Positions 61,351-64,000 of a DNA stretch of 64,000 bases are shown here, one piece after another (the first letter of the stretch is position 1; each line of letters begins with the position of its first letter). The DNA is taken from the NCBI RefSeq assembly GCF_024498075.1, contig NZ_JANHOF010000024.1, positions 1 to 64,000 of the forward strand. Direction: 5' to 3'. The position numbers and the translations under genes are program-made. The stretch comes from Paenibacillus mendelii. GTDB taxonomy: Bacteria > Bacillota > Bacilli > Paenibacillales > Paenibacillaceae. The notes below the pieces were generated by a model, which saw nothing but the letters and a program-made list of their open reading frames with translations, did not search any database and was not told where the DNA came from.

Positions 61351-63168
61351 ATGGGACAACGGAACGATTCAGGTAGACAAAAGGACGCATGGGTGAATGA
61401 ACTGCTGTCCCTAGAGCAGGCGATTCTAGATGGACAGAACTTGTCTGCGGATGAGCTTCGCGTCATACCGGCTGAAGTGCGGAAGCGATCACCGCTCTTG
61501 CTTCAGGCTGAATGTGAAGATGGTCTGCTTCAGGGAAGGCTGATCGAGACGAAGCACTTGCTCGAAACCGCACTTAAGGGGTTTGCCGCTCAGGCCAATG
61601 AGTCGGCGATGCTTGCCATGATGGGAATGCTTGGTTTGCTATATGAGCAGGTGGGTGACCGGAATGAATCGGTGCCGATCGTGACGCTGCTTCTACAGGA
61701 ATGGAATCGGACACCGGAGGTGTGCAGCGGGTTTGTGCCCTGGGCATTAGCCCGTGCTTCAGCGAATGGCGGGCTTCCGGAAGGTACGGACAAGTACGAG
61801 CCTGAAGCGCTGTTCTGGCATGCGGCAGAACAGTTTGGCAATGAAGGCAAGCCGCTCTGGACGGCATTTGTTATGCTCGACCGCTTGTTGTACGATCCCT
61901 CGGCCGCCGCGTACGATCGCCCGGAATGGCGATTGCGGATACAGTGGTTGAATCGGCACTTGGATAAGGACAATCTTGGTATGGCGCTTATCGCAACGTT
62001 GACCGATGGCAATCCCAGCAGCAGGGACATTGCATGGCTGCCTGAGAGGTACGCCTACTTGGTCAAAGCGGTACTTCTGCAGACTGAGGATGAGAAGAAG
62101 CCGAGGCAATCGCTTGCATGCGATAACGAAATACAGTTTTATGTAACGGCGGCAGAGACGGAGCGCCTTCTTGAGCAGGGGGAGTATTCCGGTGCCCAGT
62201 CAGAGTACGACATGATGCTCCGCCTGCAGAAGCTGGTTACGACACCTGCTATCAATCGCAGATTGAATGCTGTTTCGGCAATGATGGGGCAATTAATCTC
62301 TAAAGACGATGAAGAGCCTGAAGCAGTCGAGGAGCCGTCACTCTCGGAAGTTGTCGAACAGGTAGATAATAGCCATCTTGTCGATATGTTCATTCCCCGG
62401 CATGCTTCGGTTCAGACGGATAGTCCGGATGAGAAGTGGCGTATTAAGCTGATGGGCGGCATACGCTTCAGTACAACAGACGGCACGTATGCCGAGCCAG
62501 CTTGGAAACGGCGCCGAGCTGGCGAGCTTCTTGTTTTTCTGCTGCTGCAGCCTGGATATAAAGCGAATCGAGAGCAGATCATTGATCGTGTGTTCGGTGA
62601 AGGCGAAACGGCCAAACGTTCGAACCAGCTCTATGTAACGCTCCATGATTTGAGACACACGCTGAAAGAAATGGGCATGTCCGATACCGTTTATGCCAAA
62701 CGCGGCGTGATCGGGCTGGAGGAGCATGTGATCGAACAAATCGATGTAGAGACCTATGTGGCGCTCTCGCGAGTTGGCGATCAATTATGGATGGATGATA
62801 GAGAAGCAGCCTGCAGGCTTTACGATGAAGCGCTTCCTCTCTACGGCCAGCTTGCCACGGAGCTTCCTTCTGCGGAATGGCTGGAACGTCTCCGCGAGCA
62901 ATTGCTTGACCGCCAGACCAACATGCTGAAGCGGATTGCGATATATTACTCAGAGCTGCAGGATGATGTGAGGGCCGAACAACGGTTGAACGAATGGATA
63001 GCCCTGCGGCCCGAGCAGGAGGAGGCCTACGAGACGATGATCCGACATTGCTTGGATAAAGGTCATCGAGCGGAAGCAATCAGCTGGTATAAACGCCTTG
63101 AGCGGATTTGCAAAGAGGAACTCGGAATTGAGCTGCTCGAGAAGACGAAGCGTCTGATATGGGAATAA
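61351..63168 (+). CDS. BTAD/SARP-like transcriptional regulator
   Basis: 605 aa. The N-terminal 340 residues are helical and TPR-like. A winged-helix DNA-binding domain follows at about 365-440 (RIKLMGGIRFSTTDG; LYVTLHDLRHTLKEM), then a BTAD domain (about 460-605; QLATELPSAEWLERLREQLL) at the end. Such proteins activate secondary metabolite or stress operons. Inferred targets are unknown. ATG at 61351 has GGGGA seven bases upstream; the ATG at 61345 is too close. The next gene starts 26 bases after its stop. Confidence 0.8.
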   Translation: MGQRNDSGRQKDAWVNELLSLEQAILDGQNLSADELRVIPAEVRKRSPLLLQAECEDGLLQGRLIETKHLLETALKGFAAQANESAMLAMMGMLGLLYEQVGDRNESVPIVTLLLQEWNRTPEVCSGFVPWALARASANGGLPEGTDKYEPEALFWHAAEQFGNEGKPLWTAFVMLDRLLYDPSAAAYDRPEWRLRIQWLNRHLDKDNLGMALIATLTDGNPSSRDIAWLPERYAYLVKAVLLQTEDEKKPRQSLACDNEIQFYVTAAETERLLEQGEYSGAQSEYDMMLRLQKLVTTPAINRRLNAVSAMMGQLISKDDEEPEAVEEPSLSEVVEQVDNSHLVDMFIPRHASVQTDSPDEKWRIKLMGGIRFSTTDGTYAEPAWKRRRAGELLVFLLLQPGYKANREQIIDRVFGEGETAKRSNQLYVTLHDLRHTLKEMGMSDTVYAKRGVIGLEEHVIEQIDVETYVALSRVGDQLWMDDREAACRLYDEALPLYGQLATELPSAEWLERLREQLLDRQTNMLKRIAIYYSELQDDVRAEQRLNEWIALRPEQEEAYETMIRHCLDKGHRAEAISWYKRLERICKEELGIELLEKTKRLIWE

Positions 63169-63194
63169 AGAGCCCTTTCACGGAGGCATCCTCA

Positions 63195-64000
63195 ATGAGA
63201 TATGAGGGGGAACGGTTCCACGGCGTTGAGCGTGTGCGCGAACTGGAAACGCCTGTTGGTGCTGCGATGCCAACACGCGGGCAATTAAGACTTCGTCTGT
63301 TCGGGGTGTACGTATGCTCCTTCCTGGCCGGTATTCTCATATTACTCGGGGAACAACTACTCGTGCTGGATATTCCGTTTAAGAAGCTGCTAACGTTCTC
63401 GCTACCTGCTTCGCTGATCGGTGCGGTTGCTTTAGCATTCTTTCTTGCCATGCTGTCTATATGGAGATTGAAGCCGGTCTTCCGTATGAACTCAGATGTA
63501 CCGTCAAGCGAAGGGGACGCAAGTGAAGCAGCCAAAGCGCTTAACCGATTGCTGACCCACCCCGGCGAGCTGTTATGCGGCATGGTTGGCTTAGGTTTTG
63601 TATACACGGTCGTGTTTTATTGGTTAGAAAGTCAGTATGCGGCGATCCGTCATGATTCGCTGCCTCCCATCGATTGGGGGGTCCTGATCGGTACGATAGC
63701 TGGCGAGATTAGCTTATTCATTACCATCGGGATCTTCATCTTCACGACAATTCGGCGGCTGCTGCTGCCGCTCGTTCTGCGCGTCCAGCCGCAGCCAGGA
63801 CAATGGGATGGCAGAGCCTCCATTGCGTCGCCGCTCATCGTGACCTATACCAGCACCTTTCTGATAACCGTCTTGAACCTGTTTCAGCTGGCGGTTATTG
63901 CGAAGGGATCAGGCGAACCGCAAAGTCCACTGCTGATCGGTGGAATAGCCTTGTTTTATTTCATGCTCGGTACAAGCCTGTTCGGTTACGTTACGCTTCA
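63195..64000 (+). CDS. Membrane protein, N-terminal part (runs off the window)
   Basis: The frame starts with ATG at 63195, CGGAGG at 63181-63186, and stays open to the end. The 268 visible residues have about six membrane segments (YVCSFLAGILILLGEQLLVL; LIGAVALAFFLAMLSIW; LISLFITIGIFIFTTIR-type; FYFMLGTSLFGYVTL). No motif is recognised; it may be the sensor part of a histidine kinase, which would suit the regulator upstream, but that is a guess because the C-terminus is missing. Confidence 0.68.
   Translation, partial: MRYEGERFHGVERVRELETPVGAAMPTRGQLRLRLFGVYVCSFLAGILILLGEQLLVLDIPFKKLLTFSLPASLIGAVALAFFLAMLSIWRLKPVFRMNSDVPSSEGDASEAAKALNRLLTHPGELLCGMVGLGFVYTVVFYWLESQYAAIRHDSLPPIDWGVLIGTIAGEISLFITIGIFIFTTIRRLLLPLVLRVQPQPGQWDGRASIASPLIVTYTSTFLITVLNLFQLAVIAKGSGEPQSPLLIGGIALFYFMLGTSLFGYVTL

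Noticed and set aside
1..64000. CRISPR arrays, tRNA or rRNA genes, prophage and transposase genes
   Set aside because: No regularly spaced direct repeats, no tRNA-like cloverleafs, no rRNA stretches and no integrase or transposase motifs were noticed on either strand.

Overview
The window is a stretch of chromosome from a motile, spore-former-type Firmicute. The best fit is Paenibacillaceae (Paenibacillus or Cohnella). Supporting points are the comFA-comFC-yvyF-flgM-flgN-flgK-flgL-DUF6470-fliW-csrA-hag order typical of Bacillales, the cspB-hpf-secA-prfB run with a programmed frameshift in prfB, an ftsE-ftsX-M23-ctpA-minJ run, and Shine-Dalgarno sites of the AGGAGG type. GC content looks moderate overall, very high in the first 400 bases and visibly lower in the glycosyltransferase region. 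No tRNA, rRNA, CRISPR, prophage or insertion sequence was found. This genus-level placement is inference from gene order.

Layout. (1) 1-7738: end of comFA, comFC, then late flagellar genes yvyF, flgM, flgN, flgK, flgL, a DUF6470 gene, fliW and csrA. (2) 7739-12629: flagellin hag with a leader that looks like a CsrA target, a TPR glycosyltransferase, flaG, fliD, fliS and a fliT-like gene. Good SigD promoters (TAAA-N15-GCCGATAT type) precede yvyF, flgM, hag and flaG. (3) 12634-24706: a sugar island with two large TPR glycosyltransferases (one 1119 aa with two transferase domains) and an overlapping run rfbF-rfbG-C-methyltransferase-3,5-epimerase-reductase-second C-methyltransferase, then a hexapeptide acyltransferase. 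It should make a CDP-linked, C-methylated 6-deoxyhexose, and its place inside the flagellar cluster suggests flagellin is the acceptor. (4) 24836-29727: cspB, hpf, secA, prfB. (5) 29997-39522: a YitT-type membrane protein and a complete arginine operon argC-J-B-D-F-G-H. (6) 39616-47365: a VanW/G5 protein on the minus strand, then ftsE, ftsX, an M23 hydrolase, ctpA and a minJ-like PDZ membrane protein. (7) 47451-49011: a MotP/MotS-like stator pair on the minus strand. (8) 49361-54426: uvrB-uvrA with a LexA-type operator. (9) 54702-64000: nitrite/sulfite reductase, a DUF2759-like small membrane protein, a TIM-barrel sugar isomerase/epimerase, a U32 family protein, a BTAD/SARP-like regulator and the start of a membrane protein that runs off the window.

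The most interesting items are: the presumed flagellin glycosylation island and its two C-methyltransferase paralogues; a SigD promoter whose -10 box is also one arm of a terminator hairpin ahead of flgM; a CsrA hexaloop plus a Shine-Dalgarno site in the hag leader; a two-codon Met-Arg-stop ORF with its own Shine-Dalgarno site overlapping the argJ start; a 17-bp hairpin without a U-tract between argG and argH; and a 14-bp perfect inverted repeat inside a sugar reductase gene.
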